Shown: positions 42,969 through 52,547, counted from the first letter of the stretch. The stretch: DNA of 57,487 nucleotides from Saprospiraceae bacterium (GCA_021739645.1 JAIPBL010000036.1:1-57487); one strand, 5' to 3'. Numbers and translations: made by a program. The notes: generated by a model from the sequence alone, not told the origin.

Positions 42969-44183
42969 CTACCTCCCCAGCACCCTATCCATATACTTTG
43001 AAAAAGCATCCCCGTTTATCTTCCGCCCCTCCCTCGACTGCTCCGCCTCCAGTTTCCCATCTTTTTCCTCCAGAATGAACTTGAAAACATAGGCGTTTTC
43101 GTCCTTGAAGCCCTCCTCGAAAGCACCGTAACGAACATCGTTAAATTGCAATCGCCCATCTTTTCGCTGGATGACATTGTAGTAGTCTTTGGAAAACCAC
43201 TTCAAAATCTTGAAGGTGCGGTCGTTCTCATAGCCCGACAGGAGTTCGTGGTTTTTGGGTAAAACATTGAATGTTTTCACCGTTGGCTCCTTGTCGAAAA
43301 AGGTATAATAGCCATGATAATACGCCGTGTCGCCCTCCGCCACACCAAGCCAGAGGGAGTTGTTCAGGATGGTTGGCGCAGACATAAATCGCTGATATTC
43401 AATCCCTTCCTTGGCGAGCGATGCTTTGAATATTTTATCAAATTCGGCCTTGTGGTAAAAAGTGAAGGTCATGTAGGCGGAGCTGAGTACAATGCCTACC
43501 CAGTTGGCGATCCGCCGGGCTTTCTTCTCCCTCGAAATTTGCGAAGCAACCAAAATCCCAATCAATAGAAAAATGGTGTACTGCGGATCCAGCACGGAGA
43601 TGTTGTTGAACGCTACCCGATAGTCGGAAAAGGGCTGGAAAAGCTGTGTGCCAAATACCGTGAAACAATCGAGTACCGGATGGGTGAAAATGGACACGAA
43701 AAACAGCAATACCCAATCTTTTCGGGTTGTTGCAACGGGCATAAGTTCTTGCGAAAAATATTTTTTCCAGATGAACCAGCCGAGCGCCAACCCACCAACC
43801 ACTGCCACAGCAAAATGCCCCCAAGTCTCCACTGCATCCTTGAAAATGAAGCGAAAGCCAAACATCAGCAACACATAAAAAGCGAGCACAGCACCCAGCA
43901 CGAAACCCTTGTAGCCTCGTCGTCGGTAGAAACCACTGCTGTACAGGCGTTCAACAGCCCAGCCTAGCCCCAACGAAGCCAACATTGCAAAAGTGATAGA
44001 ATGCATGAAGCCCCGGTGAAACGCCAACGCCGTTATTTCATCGGTAAAAAACGAAGCCGCTACATCAAAGTCGGGCAGTAGGCCACCAAAAGCACTCCAG
44101 ACCATGGCCCGGTTGCCAATTTTCCTTCCTAAAGCAGCTTCGCCACATGCGGCGCCGAGGGCGAGTTGGGTAAAAGTATCCAT
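42969..44183 (-). CDS. DUF457/YdjM-type membrane-bound metal-dependent hydrolase
   Basis: 404 residues from ATG 44183 (MDTFTQLALGAACGEAALGRKIGNRAMVWSAFGG). Upstream in-frame codons run into the ATTGGGA repeats and are rejected. Family residues are LLPDFDVAASFF and LAFHRGFMHSITFAMLASL, with conserved Asp and His for a metal, and TDHPVLDCFTVFGTQLF-like FTHPVLDCF. About five membrane spans follow. The C-terminal 150 residues form a soluble domain. Members are annotated as inner-membrane hydrolases, some tied to lipid turnover, but the reaction is not known. It is on the same strand as proS upstream. Confidence 0.8.
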   Translation of the reverse strand: MDTFTQLALGAACGEAALGRKIGNRAMVWSAFGGLLPDFDVAASFFTDEITALAFHRGFMHSITFAMLASLGLGWAVERLYSSGFYRRRGYKGFVLGAVLAFYVLLMFGFRFIFKDAVETWGHFAVAVVGGLALGWFIWKKYFSQELMPVATTRKDWVLLFFVSIFTHPVLDCFTVFGTQLFQPFSDYRVAFNNISVLDPQYTIFLLIGILVASQISREKKARRIANWVGIVLSSAYMTFTFYHKAEFDKIFKASLAKEGIEYQRFMSAPTILNNSLWLGVAEGDTAYYHGYYTFFDKEPTVKTFNVLPKNHELLSGYENDRTFKILKWFSKDYYNVIQRKDGRLQFNDVRYGAFEEGFKDENAYVFKFILEEKDGKLEAEQSREGRKINGDAFSKYMDRVLGR

Positions 44184-44236
44184 GGTTGGGAATTGGGAAT
44201 TGGGAATTAGGTATTGCTTACAATTCCCAATTCCCA
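44184..44236. repeat. ATTGGGA heptamer repeats forming a 14-bp hairpin
   Basis: Three ATTGGGA-type units (44184-44208) are followed by inverted copies at 44222-44235. gggaattgggaatt at 44195-44208 pairs perfectly with aattcccaattccc at 44222-44235. The element fills the junction between proS and the DUF457 gene and touches the latter's start codon. Confidence 0.8.
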
Positions 44237-44242
44237 ATACCA

Positions 44243-45709
44243 TCAATAAGCCCGTGCAAACAGCACCCGCTCCTTCGATGGGTTGCCCGTGAGCACGCAC
44301 TTGCCATCTTCCTGCGGATTGTTGAGCGGTATGCAGCGGATGGTGGCTTTGGTCAGTTCCTTGATTTTCAATTCTGTTTCTGACGTTCCGTCCCAGTGTG
44401 CACTTACGAACCCGCCTTTGCTATCCAGCACAGATTTAAAATCGTCGAAATTGTCCACGGAAGTGGTATGCTCGGCACGGTACGCCTTGGAGCGGTCGAA
44501 CAGATTTTGCTGAATCTCGTCGAGCAGGGCGATGATGCGGTCGGCGATGCCCTCCACGGGGTAGCTGGTCTTTTCCTTAGTGTCGCGGCGGGCCACTTCC
44601 ACCTTGCCTTCGGCGAGGTCACGGGCGCCGATGCCGAGGCGGACGGGGATGCCGTTCATCTCGTGTTCGGCGAATTTGAAGCCGGGACGCTTCTGGTCAT
44701 CCATGTCGTATTTCACCCGAATGCCTTTGGCTTTCAGCTCCTTCATCAGCTTGTCGGCAGCTTCGTCAATTTCCGGCGTCGGCTTTGGGATAGGCACGAT
44801 GACTACTTGTGTCGGAGCGATTTTTGGTGGTAAAACAAGGCCGTCGTCGTCCGAGTGGGTCATGATGAGCGCACCGACGAGGCGGGTGGAAACGCCCCAG
44901 GACGTTGCCCAAACGTACTCCATTTGATTTTCTTTATTGGAAAATTTCACGTCGAATGCCTTCGCAAAATTTTGCCCCAAAAAATGCGAAGTACCAGCTT
45001 GCAGTGCCTTACCGTCCTGCATCATCGCCTCTATACAATAGGTATCCACGGCGCCAGCGAAGCGTTCATTTGCGGTTTTTACGCCTTTGATGACGGGCAT
45101 CGCCATCCATTCTTCCGCAAACGTGGCGTACACGTCGAGCATGGTGCGGGTCTCAGTCACGGCTTCTTCCTCTGTGGCGTGGGCGGTGTGGCCCTCTTGC
45201 CAGAGGAACTCAGTTGTGCGCAAAAACAAGCGGGTGCGCATCTCCCAGCGTACCACATTTGCCCACTGGTTGATGAGCAGCGGTAGGTCACGGTAGCTGT
45301 TTATCCACGTGCGGTAGGTGTCCCAGATGATGGTCTCGGATGTGGGGCGAACGATGAGTTCTTCTTCTAATTTTGCTGAAGGGTCAACCACGACGCCGCT
45401 GCCGTCCGGGGCGTTCATCAGGCGGTGGTGGGTGATGACGGCGCATTCTTTTGCAAAGCCCTCCACGTGCTGTGCCTCCCGGCTGAGAAAGCTTTTTGGG
45501 ATAAAAAGTGGAAAATAGGCGTTGACGTGGCCTGTGTCTTTGAACATGCGGTCGAGTTGCGCCTGTATGTTCTCCCAAATGGCATAGCCGTTCGGCTTGA
45601 TGACCATGCAACCCCGCACTGCCGAGTGGTCGGCGAGGTTTGCTTTTTGGACAATATCGATGTACCATTGCGAATAATCCTGCTCTCTGGAAGTGATTTC
45701 TTTTGCCAT
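44243..45709 (-). CDS. proS: Prolyl-tRNA synthetase (archaeal/eukaryotic type)
   Basis: 488 residues. The short ProS form without the bacterial insertion/editing domain: [46 protein letters not shown], class II motif 2 around [26 protein letters not shown], motif 3-type [24 protein letters not shown], and the anticodon-binding domain [13 protein letters not shown]. The C-terminus ends in RAY, the Tyr expected for this type. It charges tRNA-Pro. Divergent from the Gly/Tyr-rich gene with about 330 bases between. Confidence 0.96.
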   Translation of the reverse strand: MAKEITSREQDYSQWYIDIVQKANLADHSAVRGCMVIKPNGYAIWENIQAQLDRMFKDTGHVNAYFPLFIPKSFLSREAQHVEGFAKECAVITHHRLMNAPDGSGVVVDPSAKLEEELIVRPTSETIIWDTYRTWINSYRDLPLLINQWANVVRWEMRTRLFLRTTEFLWQEGHTAHATEEEAVTETRTMLDVYATFAEEWMAMPVIKGVKTANERFAGAVDTYCIEAMMQDGKALQAGTSHFLGQNFAKAFDVKFSNKENQMEYVWATSWGVSTRLVGALIMTHSDDDGLVLPPKIAPTQVVIVPIPKPTPEIDEAADKLMKELKAKGIRVKYDMDDQKRPGFKFAEHEMNGIPVRLGIGARDLAEGKVEVARRDTKEKTSYPVEGIADRIIALLDEIQQNLFDRSKAYRAEHTTSVDNFDDFKSVLDSKGGFVSAHWDGTSETELKIKELTKATIRCIPLNNPQEDGKCVLTGNPSKERVLFARAY

Positions 45710-46036
45710 AATTTTATTTTACTGTCGGGTTTTACGAAGGATAGCCAAGCTTGTTCAAATAATTTACGCTCGCCAACTATTTTGAAAAAATAAGGTTTTA
45801 ACATAAAAAGGCATCAAATCAGGCCATTTTGGGCGAATAAACTACCATTTTAAGAGTTTGTTAAATGACTTTTATATGGATATTCGTCTAATATTTGAAC
45901 CACTTAAAAACTTTAACAGGGCTAAAATTCAATTTTAGTGGTACCTTAACAAAAAAGTGGCGCAAAGCTAATAATTTCGTGACTGGAAACTCGCAAGAGA
46001 GAAAGTCGAAGTAAATACCAAATCAATACTTGTAAA
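45710..46036. other. Divergent intergenic region between proS and the Gly/Tyr-rich gene
   Basis: About 330 AT-rich bases holding both promoters. A perfect 17-bp palindrome, ctaaaattcaattttag at 45922-45938, is the only strong structure. I see no gene. Confidence 0.5.
45922..45938. promoter_or_regulatory. 17-bp perfect palindrome, possible operator
   Basis: ctaaaatt-c-aattttag lies 99 bases before the ATG at 46037. It could be a repressor site or a weak hairpin. No regulator gene is adjacent. Confidence 0.35.
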
Positions 46037-47293
46037 ATGAAAAAGAATAAATTGCTCCTCGCCTTGGTCGCCTTCTTCGTCCTCGGTTTGACAAACATCA
46101 GCTTCGCTCAGTACGATGACCTGTACTACAACCCTGACACCGATGCAGGGTACTACTATTCTTCGAATAGTTCCTCTTCGGACAGCTACGCCAGCAATGA
46201 CCGCAACGACAATGGTTATGACGACGAAGTATATGAAGACTATAATGATTATGACGATTATAACTACTATTATAGTTCCCGAATCCGTCGTTTTCACCGC
46301 CCGTACTACGGCTTCAGCTATTTCGACCCCGTTTACGTTGACCAAGTGTACTACGACCCATTTTGGACACCCGGCGTGACTTTGCTCATCTACGATAGCT
46401 ACAACCCATGGCGCAGCAGGTACAACCGCTTCAACTATGGGTACAGCTGGAATTCTTGGGGAGGCTCTAGGTTCTTCATTTCCAATAGTTATGGTAGCCC
46501 TTGGGGCTGGAACAATGGCTACTATGGTGGCGGCTACGGCAACACCTACGTTACAAACAATTACTACGGTAATGGCTACGGCGGTTACGGGGGTGGTTAC
46601 GGAAACTACGGCGGCGGCGGCTACAGCAACTACTACTGCCCTCCATCATGGGGCAATGGCAACAGCTACAACACGGTCAGCTACAACAACCCTGTCAACA
46701 ACCGCTACTATGGTTCAAGGAAAAGTGGTAGCAGTGGCACCAGCGATGCCCGCATCAATGGCGCATCTGGTCGCCGTGGAATAAGCAATGGCAACGAAGC
46801 TACTCAAGCTACTAGACCCAACAACGATGCCACCAACCGGGAAGCCGAAAGGAACAGCCTTCGCAGGGAACTGAACGAAACTCGCACAAACGAGAACCGT
46901 CGCCCAAGCGAAACTGACCGCAGCACGGTTAGCCCAAGCGACCGCAGCACACCAAGGACGGACCGCAACGTCGAAGAAACTCGGCCAAGCCGGGGCAGCG
47001 ATACTCGCCAAGCGCCAACCCGTAATCGCACGGAAGTGACGCCAAGGGATAACAGCAACAAGCGCAGCACGCCTAGTCCTCGCATTGAAAACAACAGCCG
47101 CAGCCGTGGTGGTGGTTTTGACAACAACCGCAGCAGCACTCCACAGCGGAGTACGCCTGCTCCACGAATGGACAACAACAGCCGCAGCTCCTCACCTTCT
47201 GTTTCTCCAAGAAGCAACGGTGGTGGCAGCAACAACACTGGCTCTTCTTCCCGCAGCAGCGGAGGTGGAAGCAAGCGTGGCGGCAAAGGTTAA
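46037..47293 (+). CDS. Exported low-complexity Gly/Tyr/Asn-rich protein with Arg/Ser-rich tail
   Basis: 418 residues with a signal peptide (LLLALVAFFVLGLTNISFAQ). Residues 25-90 are acidic and Tyr-rich (YDDLYYNPDTDAGYYYSSN). Residues 150-215 are Gly/Tyr/Asn-rich, with runs of YGNGYGGYGGGYGN type. The tail from about 230 is rich in Arg, Ser, Asn, Thr and Pro with no stable fold, ending GGGSKRGGKG. Similar proteins are often mis-annotated as 'vitellogenin-like'. Composition resembles adhesive or phase-separating proteins: aromatic-Gly part plus cationic part. No sorting domain is evident. A good terminator follows. Function unknown; export is clear. Confidence 0.7.
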   Translation: MKKNKLLLALVAFFVLGLTNISFAQYDDLYYNPDTDAGYYYSSNSSSSDSYASNDRNDNGYDDEVYEDYNDYDDYNYYYSSRIRRFHRPYYGFSYFDPVYVDQVYYDPFWTPGVTLLIYDSYNPWRSRYNRFNYGYSWNSWGGSRFFISNSYGSPWGWNNGYYGGGYGNTYVTNNYYGNGYGGYGGGYGNYGGGGYSNYYCPPSWGNGNSYNTVSYNNPVNNRYYGSRKSGSSGTSDARINGASGRRGISNGNEATQATRPNNDATNREAERNSLRRELNETRTNENRRPSETDRSTVSPSDRSTPRTDRNVEETRPSRGSDTRQAPTRNRTEVTPRDNSNKRSTPSPRIENNSRSRGGGFDNNRSSTPQRSTPAPRMDNNSRSSSPSVSPRSNGGGSNNTGSSSRSSGGGSKRGGKG

Positions 47294-47334
47294 TCGCGCC
47301 CGCCGGGCTTTTCCAAAAAGCAACTGCTTAATTG

Positions 47335-47374
47335 AAAAAAGTGGGTGGATGACAACATATCCACCCACTTTTTT
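47335..47374 (+). terminator. Strong intrinsic terminator
   Basis: aaaaaagtgggtggat 47335-47350 pairs perfectly with atccacccactttttt 47359-47374 around an 8-base loop. It works in both directions and ends the Gly/Tyr-rich gene. Confidence 0.9.
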
Positions 47375-47380
47375 ATTTCC

Positions 47381-47388
47381 TAACTTTG
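47381..47388 (+). promoter_or_regulatory. -7 promoter box TAACTTTG
   Basis: Exact TAnnTTTG match just after the terminator, 55 bases before ATG 47444 of the FadL-like gene. Confidence 0.5.
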
Positions 47389-47443
47389 GCGCATTGTCAA
47401 CTGATTTACTCATTTCAAACGCTAACCTGGAAAAACAACAACC

Positions 47444-48916
47444 ATGAGATATTTACTTTTTCCCTTGTTCGCAATAATCTTTATCCCATCATTTCTAAAT
47501 GGCCAAACCGTAGAGGATGCCGTGCGCTACTCGTTGTTGGAAGTGAGCAGCACCGCCCGTGCAGCGGGCCTCGGCGGCGGGCTTGGCGCCTTGGGCGCTG
47601 ATTTTTCGGTGCTGAGCACCAACCCTGCTGGGTTGGCCACGGTTCGTCGTTCCGAGTTTACCTTCACGCCGGCCTTTACCAGTACCGCTGACGAAAGCAT
47701 TTTGGAGGGATTGAACGCCCCCAACACGAAATCCAAGGCGAATTTCAATTTCAACAATATCGGACTGATTTTCCCTTCTCAACCGTTAAGCACCAATTGG
47801 ACAAACACTGCTTTCGGTGTTGGTCTCAACCGAATGGCCAATTTTCACCAAAAAGTGTACTACGAAGGCACCTCTTTCGGCTCCATCACGGAACGGTGGG
47901 TGGATTTGGCAAATGGCGTTTCGCCCAATAACCTGGGTTTCGAGGAAGGCCTTGCCTTCGATGCAGAAGCCATTTACAACCCTGATGAAAATGACAATAC
48001 CTTTTACCTCAATGATTTTAACCCAGGCGAGTCGGTTTGGAGGTCTCAAAATATAAAACGAAAAGGCTCGTACAACGAACTGGTGATTTCTTATGCTGGC
48101 AACTTCAAAGAGCGACTGATGATTGGGGCTACAATGGGCATCCCGTTTATTAATTACGAAGAAAAAAAGACTTACGTGGAAAAGGTTGCAGACCCCACAA
48201 ACCCGGTTTTCAACGAACTAACCTACACCGAAAACCTGAAAACCTCAGGGGCCGGCATCAACCTGAAAGTGGGCATGATACTACGTGTCAACCAAATGTT
48301 TCGGGTAGGAGCGGCCATTCACACACCAACTGGTATTGGACTAACCGACGATTTCTCCTCCGACCTCGATTACAGTTATTCGCTGGGGGGCATCTCTTAT
48401 TCGAACTCCCAAGCCTCCCCTGCTGGCAAGTTCGAGTACCGAATGCGAACGCCTTGGCGGGTGATAGGCAGTGCCGGGCTGGTGTTTGCGAAAAGCGGCT
48501 TTCTGGTGGCCGAAGTCGAATATTTGAACTATACCAAGGCTAAATTCAACTTCAACAATGCGACCAACGGTGGCGATGAAGCATACGAAGCAGAACTGAA
48601 CCAACAGATTGAAGACAAACTAACCTCCGCTCTAAACATCCGTTTGGGTGGCGAGTATGCACTGGACAAATTCAGGTTCAGGGGTGGATACGCCATCATG
48701 CAATCGCCCTATTCCAAAGATTTCGAGCCAATAGGAACACTCAGCGTCGGAGCCGGAGCCTGGTGGTCGGAGAGCTTTTTTATGGACATTGCTTATAGGC
48801 GTCAAATCTCGCAGGGACAATACTCGCCCTATGTTTACAGGAACGAACCGGGGCAGTCCGTAAGCCAAGACATCACCCGCAACCAATTTTTGCTCACTTT
48901 CGGCTTTAAATTTTAG
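47444..48916 (+). CDS. OmpP1/FadL-like outer-membrane transport protein
   Basis: 490 residues, signal peptide (LLFPLFAIIFIPSFLNGQ). The mature start TVEDAVRYSLLEVSSTARAAGLGGGLGALGADFSVLSTNPAGLATVRRSEF holds the NPAGLA signature of FadL/OmpP1 channels for hydrophobic compounds. A barrel pattern runs to the end, closing with QFLLTFGFKF and a C-terminal Phe. In this phylum such proteins are often called 'hemin receptor' without proof. The aldolase-like gene follows by 8 bases, so the two share a transcript. Substrate unknown. Confidence 0.8.
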   Translation: MRYLLFPLFAIIFIPSFLNGQTVEDAVRYSLLEVSSTARAAGLGGGLGALGADFSVLSTNPAGLATVRRSEFTFTPAFTSTADESILEGLNAPNTKSKANFNFNNIGLIFPSQPLSTNWTNTAFGVGLNRMANFHQKVYYEGTSFGSITERWVDLANGVSPNNLGFEEGLAFDAEAIYNPDENDNTFYLNDFNPGESVWRSQNIKRKGSYNELVISYAGNFKERLMIGATMGIPFINYEEKKTYVEKVADPTNPVFNELTYTENLKTSGAGINLKVGMILRVNQMFRVGAAIHTPTGIGLTDDFSSDLDYSYSLGGISYSNSQASPAGKFEYRMRTPWRVIGSAGLVFAKSGFLVAEVEYLNYTKAKFNFNNATNGGDEAYEAELNQQIEDKLTSALNIRLGGEYALDKFRFRGGYAIMQSPYSKDFEPIGTLSVGAGAWWSESFFMDIAYRRQISQGQYSPYVYRNEPGQSVSQDITRNQFLLTFGFKF

Positions 48917-48924
48917 TCTATAAA

Positions 48925-49530
48925 ATGGCCGTTCCAGACGAAGGCTATGTCAAGTTTCAAGCAGTTTGGGAGCAGGCAGCGCCACTGCCTGCTCCCAAAC
49001 TTGCCGAACTGAGCCACTGGCGGGACGAAATGCACCGCCTCCACCTCATTGGCGTGTACGAGAACGGTATCGGTTTCGGCAATATCAGCCAGCGGAGTTC
49101 GGGGAATCAGTTTATCATCACCGGCACAGCTACGGGACACCTGCCCACCCTCACATCTGCCCATTTCACCACCGTCACAAATTTTGACATTGAAAAAAAC
49201 ACGGTGCATTGCCGTGGCCCTGCCCTTGCTTCATCGGAGGCCATGAGCCATGCCGTTATTTACCGGGAATGCCCGGAGGTCCAGGGTGTCATTCACGTGC
49301 ACAACGCTGAACTGTGGGAGCGGCTACTTGACCAAGTACCGACCACCGCCGATGGAGCCACCTACGGCTCCCCAGAAATGGCGCTTTCCATTATTAACTT
49401 GTTGAAAAACAGCGATTTGCGCCAGCAGAAAATCTTCGTGATGCGAAATCACCCAGAAGGTATTTTTGTTTTTGGTGCATCTTTGGCGAAGGCTTCAGCC
49501 GTATTGATGCACCATTTGGACGTTACCTAA
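48925..49530 (+). CDS. Class II aldolase/adducin-domain protein
   Basis: 201 residues. ELSHWRDEMHRLHLIGVYENGIGFGNISQRSSGNQFIITGTATGHL and VIHVHNAELWERLL give the zinc-site His pair (HVH) and the GNISxR phosphate loop of the class II aldolase/adducin fold. ALASSEAMSHAVIYRECPEVQGVIHVHN is typical, and MRNHPEGIFVFG gives the third His. Relatives act on sugar phosphates or in methionine salvage; no specific substrate can be named. The gene is 8 bases after the FadL-like gene. Confidence 0.82.
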   Translation: MAVPDEGYVKFQAVWEQAAPLPAPKLAELSHWRDEMHRLHLIGVYENGIGFGNISQRSSGNQFIITGTATGHLPTLTSAHFTTVTNFDIEKNTVHCRGPALASSEAMSHAVIYRECPEVQGVIHVHNAELWERLLDQVPTTADGATYGSPEMALSIINLLKNSDLRQQKIFVMRNHPEGIFVFGASLAKASAVLMHHLDVT

Positions 49531-49940
49531 CCCTTACTTTTTAAAACCCTGTGGAAAAAAAATTGAAAAAAATCCAATCCGTTCTTGTCCAGTTCAAATA
49601 AATGAACCTACATTTGGACATCTTTTTGAAATAAGTAATATGGTAGCACTGACAGGCATTTTGCGACCATTTTGAACAAACCCATCCTTATATTTTCCCG
49701 AACATTGATCACAGTTTCCCAAAACTGATAGTCTTGAAGATTGAAGCTTAATCTGTTTTTCCAGCTGCTGAATCGCAGCCGGAAAGATATTTCCCGTAGT
49801 GCTGTGACTTCACACACGGGTTGCAGCGCCTATCGGGAGTTTGACCTAGATGCTTTACCTGTTTTTTTACCATTATTTAAGGCCCAAATTGGGCACCCAC
49901 ACACTATTTTCCCATGTCCCTCACACTATTTGCGACACTT
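49531..49940. other. Intergenic stretch, no convincing gene
   Basis: About 410 bases. A minus-strand frame near 49608-49817 and a plus-strand frame near 49741-50007 exist but have no motif, start context or codon bias. The rest of the gap to ObgE is occupied by two terminator-like hairpins. Confidence 0.45.
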
Positions 49941-49973
49941 CGGCATGTGCTCTGCACATGCCGCTTTTTTTTT
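49941..49973 (+). terminator. Strong terminator
   Basis: cggcatgtgc-tct-gcacatgccg is a perfect 10-bp stem followed by nine T, well downstream of the aldolase-like gene. It may end that transcript or that of an unseen small RNA in the gap. Confidence 0.75.
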
Positions 49974-49977
49974 GACA

Positions 49978-50014
49978 AAACACAAATGCCCGCCAAGTTT
50001 TACCTGACGGGCAT
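49978..50014 (-). terminator. Terminator downstream of obgE
   Basis: atgcccg 49986-49992 pairs with cgggcat 50008-50014. On the minus strand T-rich sequence follows. Confidence 0.5.
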
Positions 50015-50102
50015 CTGTTGTTTGGAATAAAGGCCAATATTTTACCACTATGAATTCTCACGCCACTGACTGCACACTGTCAACTGCCGAACTGCCAACT
50101 CC

Positions 50103-51134
50103 TTATTCCTCCTCGTCTTCGTAAAAGAGCTGCCTGTCCGGTTCATTCATTGACTTCCACAGCACATCCTTGAGTTCCTCTAAACCCTGTTCTGCCACGG
50201 CGGAAATGAACACGACCGGAAGTCCCTTGGGCACGGATTCCTCTCGAAGCATTTCGATGATTTCAGCATCGATCAAGTCGCATTTGGTGATGGCGAGCAC
50301 CCTCGGCTTGTCCAGCAACTCCGGGTTAAACTGCTTGATTTCATTGAGCAAAATGCGGTACTCCTTTCGGATGTCGTCCGTTCCGCAGGGTATCATGAAA
50401 AGCAAGGTCGAGTTCCGCTCAATATGGCGCAAGAACCGAAGCCCAAGCCCCCGTCCCGTGTGCGCACCCTCAATGATACCTGGAATATCAGCAATCACGA
50501 ACGACTGGTGGTCGTGGTAGCTCACCATGCCAAGCTGTGGCACGAGGGTGGTGAAGGGGTAGTCAGCAATTTCCGGCTTTGCCGCCGAAAGTGCCGATAC
50601 GAGCGTTGATTTACCCGCATTCGGGAATCCCACCAAGCCAACGTCGGCCAATACCTTAAGCTCCAAAATCTTCCACTCCTCCCGCCCCGGCTCGCCCGGT
50701 TGGGCGTATTCGGGCGCTTGGTTGGTGGAGGTCTTGAAATGCTCGTTGCCAAGGCCGCCTCTGCCGCCGGGAGTCAAGGTGACCTTTTGGTCGTGCTCTG
50801 TGATTTCAAAATGGATTTGGCCAGTCTCGGCGTCCTTGGCCACCGTGCCGAGCGGCACATCGAGAATAACATCATCACCGAAGCCACCCGTGCTGGTGCT
50901 GCCGCCGCCCGGTTTTCCATCACCAGCGATGACGTGCTTACGGTACTTGAGGTGCAGCAGCGTCCAGGTATTGCGATTGCCCCGAATGATGATATGGCCG
51001 CCACGCCCACCGTCGCCGCCATCGGGGCCGCCACGGGAGTTGAAGCGGTCACGGAGGAAATGGGAACTACCCGCCCCGCCCTTACCGGAGCGACAGCAGA
51101 TTTTTACGTAGTCAACAAAGTTTTGGTCGGCCAT
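50103..51134 (-). CDS. obgE: GTPase ObgE/CgtA
   Basis: 343 residues. The glycine-rich Obg domain ([47 protein letters not shown]) precedes the G domain with G1 [10 protein letters not shown]3 [17 protein letters not shown]4 TKCD and G5 ISAVAEQG. It lacks the C-terminal OCT domain, as is common outside Firmicutes; the tail is acidic (LFYEDEEE). ObgE helps 50S ribosome maturation and stress response. It follows adk on the same strand after a hairpin-forming repeat. Confidence 0.96.
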   Translation of the reverse strand: MADQNFVDYVKICCRSGKGGAGSSHFLRDRFNSRGGPDGGDGGRGGHIIIRGNRNTWTLLHLKYRKHVIAGDGKPGGGSTSTGGFGDDVILDVPLGTVAKDAETGQIHFEITEHDQKVTLTPGGRGGLGNEHFKTSTNQAPEYAQPGEPGREEWKILELKVLADVGLVGFPNAGKSTLVSALSAAKPEIADYPFTTLVPQLGMVSYHDHQSFVIADIPGIIEGAHTGRGLGLRFLRHIERNSTLLFMIPCGTDDIRKEYRILLNEIKQFNPELLDKPRVLAITKCDLIDAEIIEMLREESVPKGLPVVFISAVAEQGLEELKDVLWKSMNEPDRQLFYEDEEE

Positions 51135-51142
51135 TTACGGAA

Positions 51143-51210
51143 TTATTGGGTTATTGGGTTATTGGGTTATTGGACTGGATTCCTTCCAATAACCCAATAA
51201 CTCAATAACC
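51143..51210. repeat. TTATTGGG octamer repeats forming a 25-bp hairpin
   Basis: 3.9 units of TTATTGGG at 51143-51173 face inverted copies at 51186-51210. The last 25 bases of the left arm pair with the right arm at 24 of 25 positions around a 12-base loop. It fills the junction between adk and obgE. Confidence 0.85.
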
Positions 51211-51212
51211 TT

Positions 51213-51785
51213 TCAAAATGTATCTAACTCTTCACATAGCCGCCCGAAGATATCCTCGATGCTGCCTACACCGTTGATTTTCAACGACTTGCCTTCATGG
51301 GCATAGTGGTCGAAAACGGGTGTTGTTTCGTTTTTGTACACGGCGATTCGCTTCGCAATGATTTCAGGGTCGTTGTCATCGGAGCGGCCTGAGGTCTTGC
51401 CACGGAGCAGGATGCGCTCGGTGATTTCGGCGTCTGGCACATCCAAGGAAATGAGGTAAGAGACACTGGTGTCCATGTCGTCGAGCAACACATCAAGTGC
51501 TTCGGCCTGTGCCACGGTGCGGGGGAAACCATCGAAGATGATGCCCTCCACGTCGGGGTTGGCTTTCACCTTATTTTTCAACATGCCGATGGTGACTGAG
51601 TCCGGCACGAGCTGGCCCTTGTCCATGTAGCTCTTGGCCAGCAGGCCCAGTTCGGTGCTGTTGCCGATTTCGTAGCGGAACAAATCACCCGTTGAGATGT
51701 GCAGCAACTGGTATTTTTCAACCAACAGGGCCGCCTGAGTGCCCTTGCCAGAGCCTGGAGGGCCGAAAAGTATGAGGTTTAGCAT
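51213..51785 (-). CDS. adk: Adenylate kinase
   Basis: 190 residues from ATG 51785 (MLNLILFGPPGSGKGTQAALL), the short form without a zinc LID. P-loop GPPGSGKGT at 8-16, the AMP-binding HISTGDLFR, GFPRTVAQAE and the LID GKTSGRSDDND are present. It balances AMP, ADP and ATP. An in-frame start 20 codons upstream would be encoded by atatcc/tggata word repeats and is rejected. Confidence 0.97.
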   Translation of the reverse strand: MLNLILFGPPGSGKGTQAALLVEKYQLLHISTGDLFRYEIGNSTELGLLAKSYMDKGQLVPDSVTIGMLKNKVKANPDVEGIIFDGFPRTVAQAEALDVLLDDMDTSVSYLISLDVPDAEITERILLRGKTSGRSDDNDPEIIAKRIAVYKNETTPVFDHYAHEGKSLKINGVGSIEDIFGRLCEELDTF

Positions 51786-51818
51786 GGCTGGATAATGGAT
51801 ATTGGATGCTGGATACAG
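51786..51818. repeat. TGGATA-type word repeats before adk
   Basis: ggctggataatggatattgg and further ggatgctggatac units lie directly upstream of the adk start codon. Another example of the start-adjacent word repeats. Confidence 0.6.
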
Positions 51819-51930
51819 ACAATTTGAAGTGCCAGTGCCCAGCAAAGTTTTTTTTTAAATTGGGTGCGAAAATAGCAAAATACAGGCAGTAGGGCTGGCA
51901 AAACGTTTTGGCTTGATAAAAATCAATGCT

Positions 51931-52251
51931 TTACAGCTTCGCAAAGCGGCGAGCAGCAACGGCGTTTCCCTGTTGGATGGTGAGAATATACATTCCCGAA
52001 GGCAAATCGGAGACTGGAACTTGGGATGCAGAAAGTCCAGTCGGAACGTTTTTTTTGAAAACCATTTTACCCGAAAAATCAAATATGGCAAGCGAGAACG
52101 GGCTTTGCTGTCCTTCGGACAATGTGACGGTAAGCCAATCGGCTGCTGGATTCGGCGACAGTTCCATTTGCCATTCGGCCAAACGCTGCCGGGTGCCGCT
52201 GACCGGTTGGAGGCCGCAGTATGCATCTTCCAAACCGCAGTAATCGTACAA
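51931..52251 (-). pseudogene. Tail of a T9SS-secreted protein, 5' part missing
   Basis: The frame on the minus strand ends at 51931 and is open upstream to about 52300. The last 85 residues are a T9SS type A sorting domain: WQMELSPNPAADWLTVTLSE, then AIFDFSGKMVFKKN, VSDLPSGMYILTIQQG and AVAARRFAKL. Upstream is only about 40 residues of cysteine-containing secreted-type sequence before it meets the opposite-strand HsdS fragment at about 52260-52300. There is no start or signal peptide. It is the end of a gene whose body has been lost. Confidence 0.7.
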
Positions 52252-52261
52252 AAAGCTCGGT

Positions 52262-52531
52262 TTGGCGGGATGCGGATATGCGAAAATTTGCCAAAACGGC
52301 GAATATGAAAAAACACAGGAAGTTCAAAACCTGCTCTCCCACCAACTCACCCTCCTCGAAAACCTAAACCAAGCCATCCTGCAAGAAGCCGTGCAAGGCA
52401 AACTCGTACCACAAGACCCAGCCGACGAACTCGCCAAGACGCAACAACTCAAAGCGCATATCCTCGCCAACCAGCAAGCCACCGAGCAGTTGCTCAAGGC
52501 GCTGCTGCACCAGGCATTCGAGGTGGGCTAA
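52262..52531 (+). pseudogene. hsdS: HsdS C-terminal fragment (type I restriction specificity subunit)
   Basis: From about 52310 the frame reads LLSHQLTLLENLNQAILQEA, VQGKLVPQDPADELAKTQQL, then LLKALLHQAFEVG and stop. LENLNQAILxEAVQGKLVPQDPxDE is the standard C-terminal helix of HsdS subunits. No target-recognition domains, hsdM or hsdR remain. The first 15 codons come from the junction with the T9SS fragment. It is a remnant of a former restriction system. A 23-base scrap of the same gene recurs at 52779-52801. Confidence 0.75.
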
Positions 52532-52547
52532 GGTTTCCGAAATCTTG

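Noticed and set aside
44184-44300. N-terminal extension of the DUF457 protein
   Set aside because: It would be encoded by ATTGGGA repeats and by the end of proS; the family pattern begins at ATG 44183.
49608-49817. Possible small gene on the minus strand before obgE
   Set aside because: No signal, motif, ribosome site or neighbour support; composition like the surrounding intergenic DNA.
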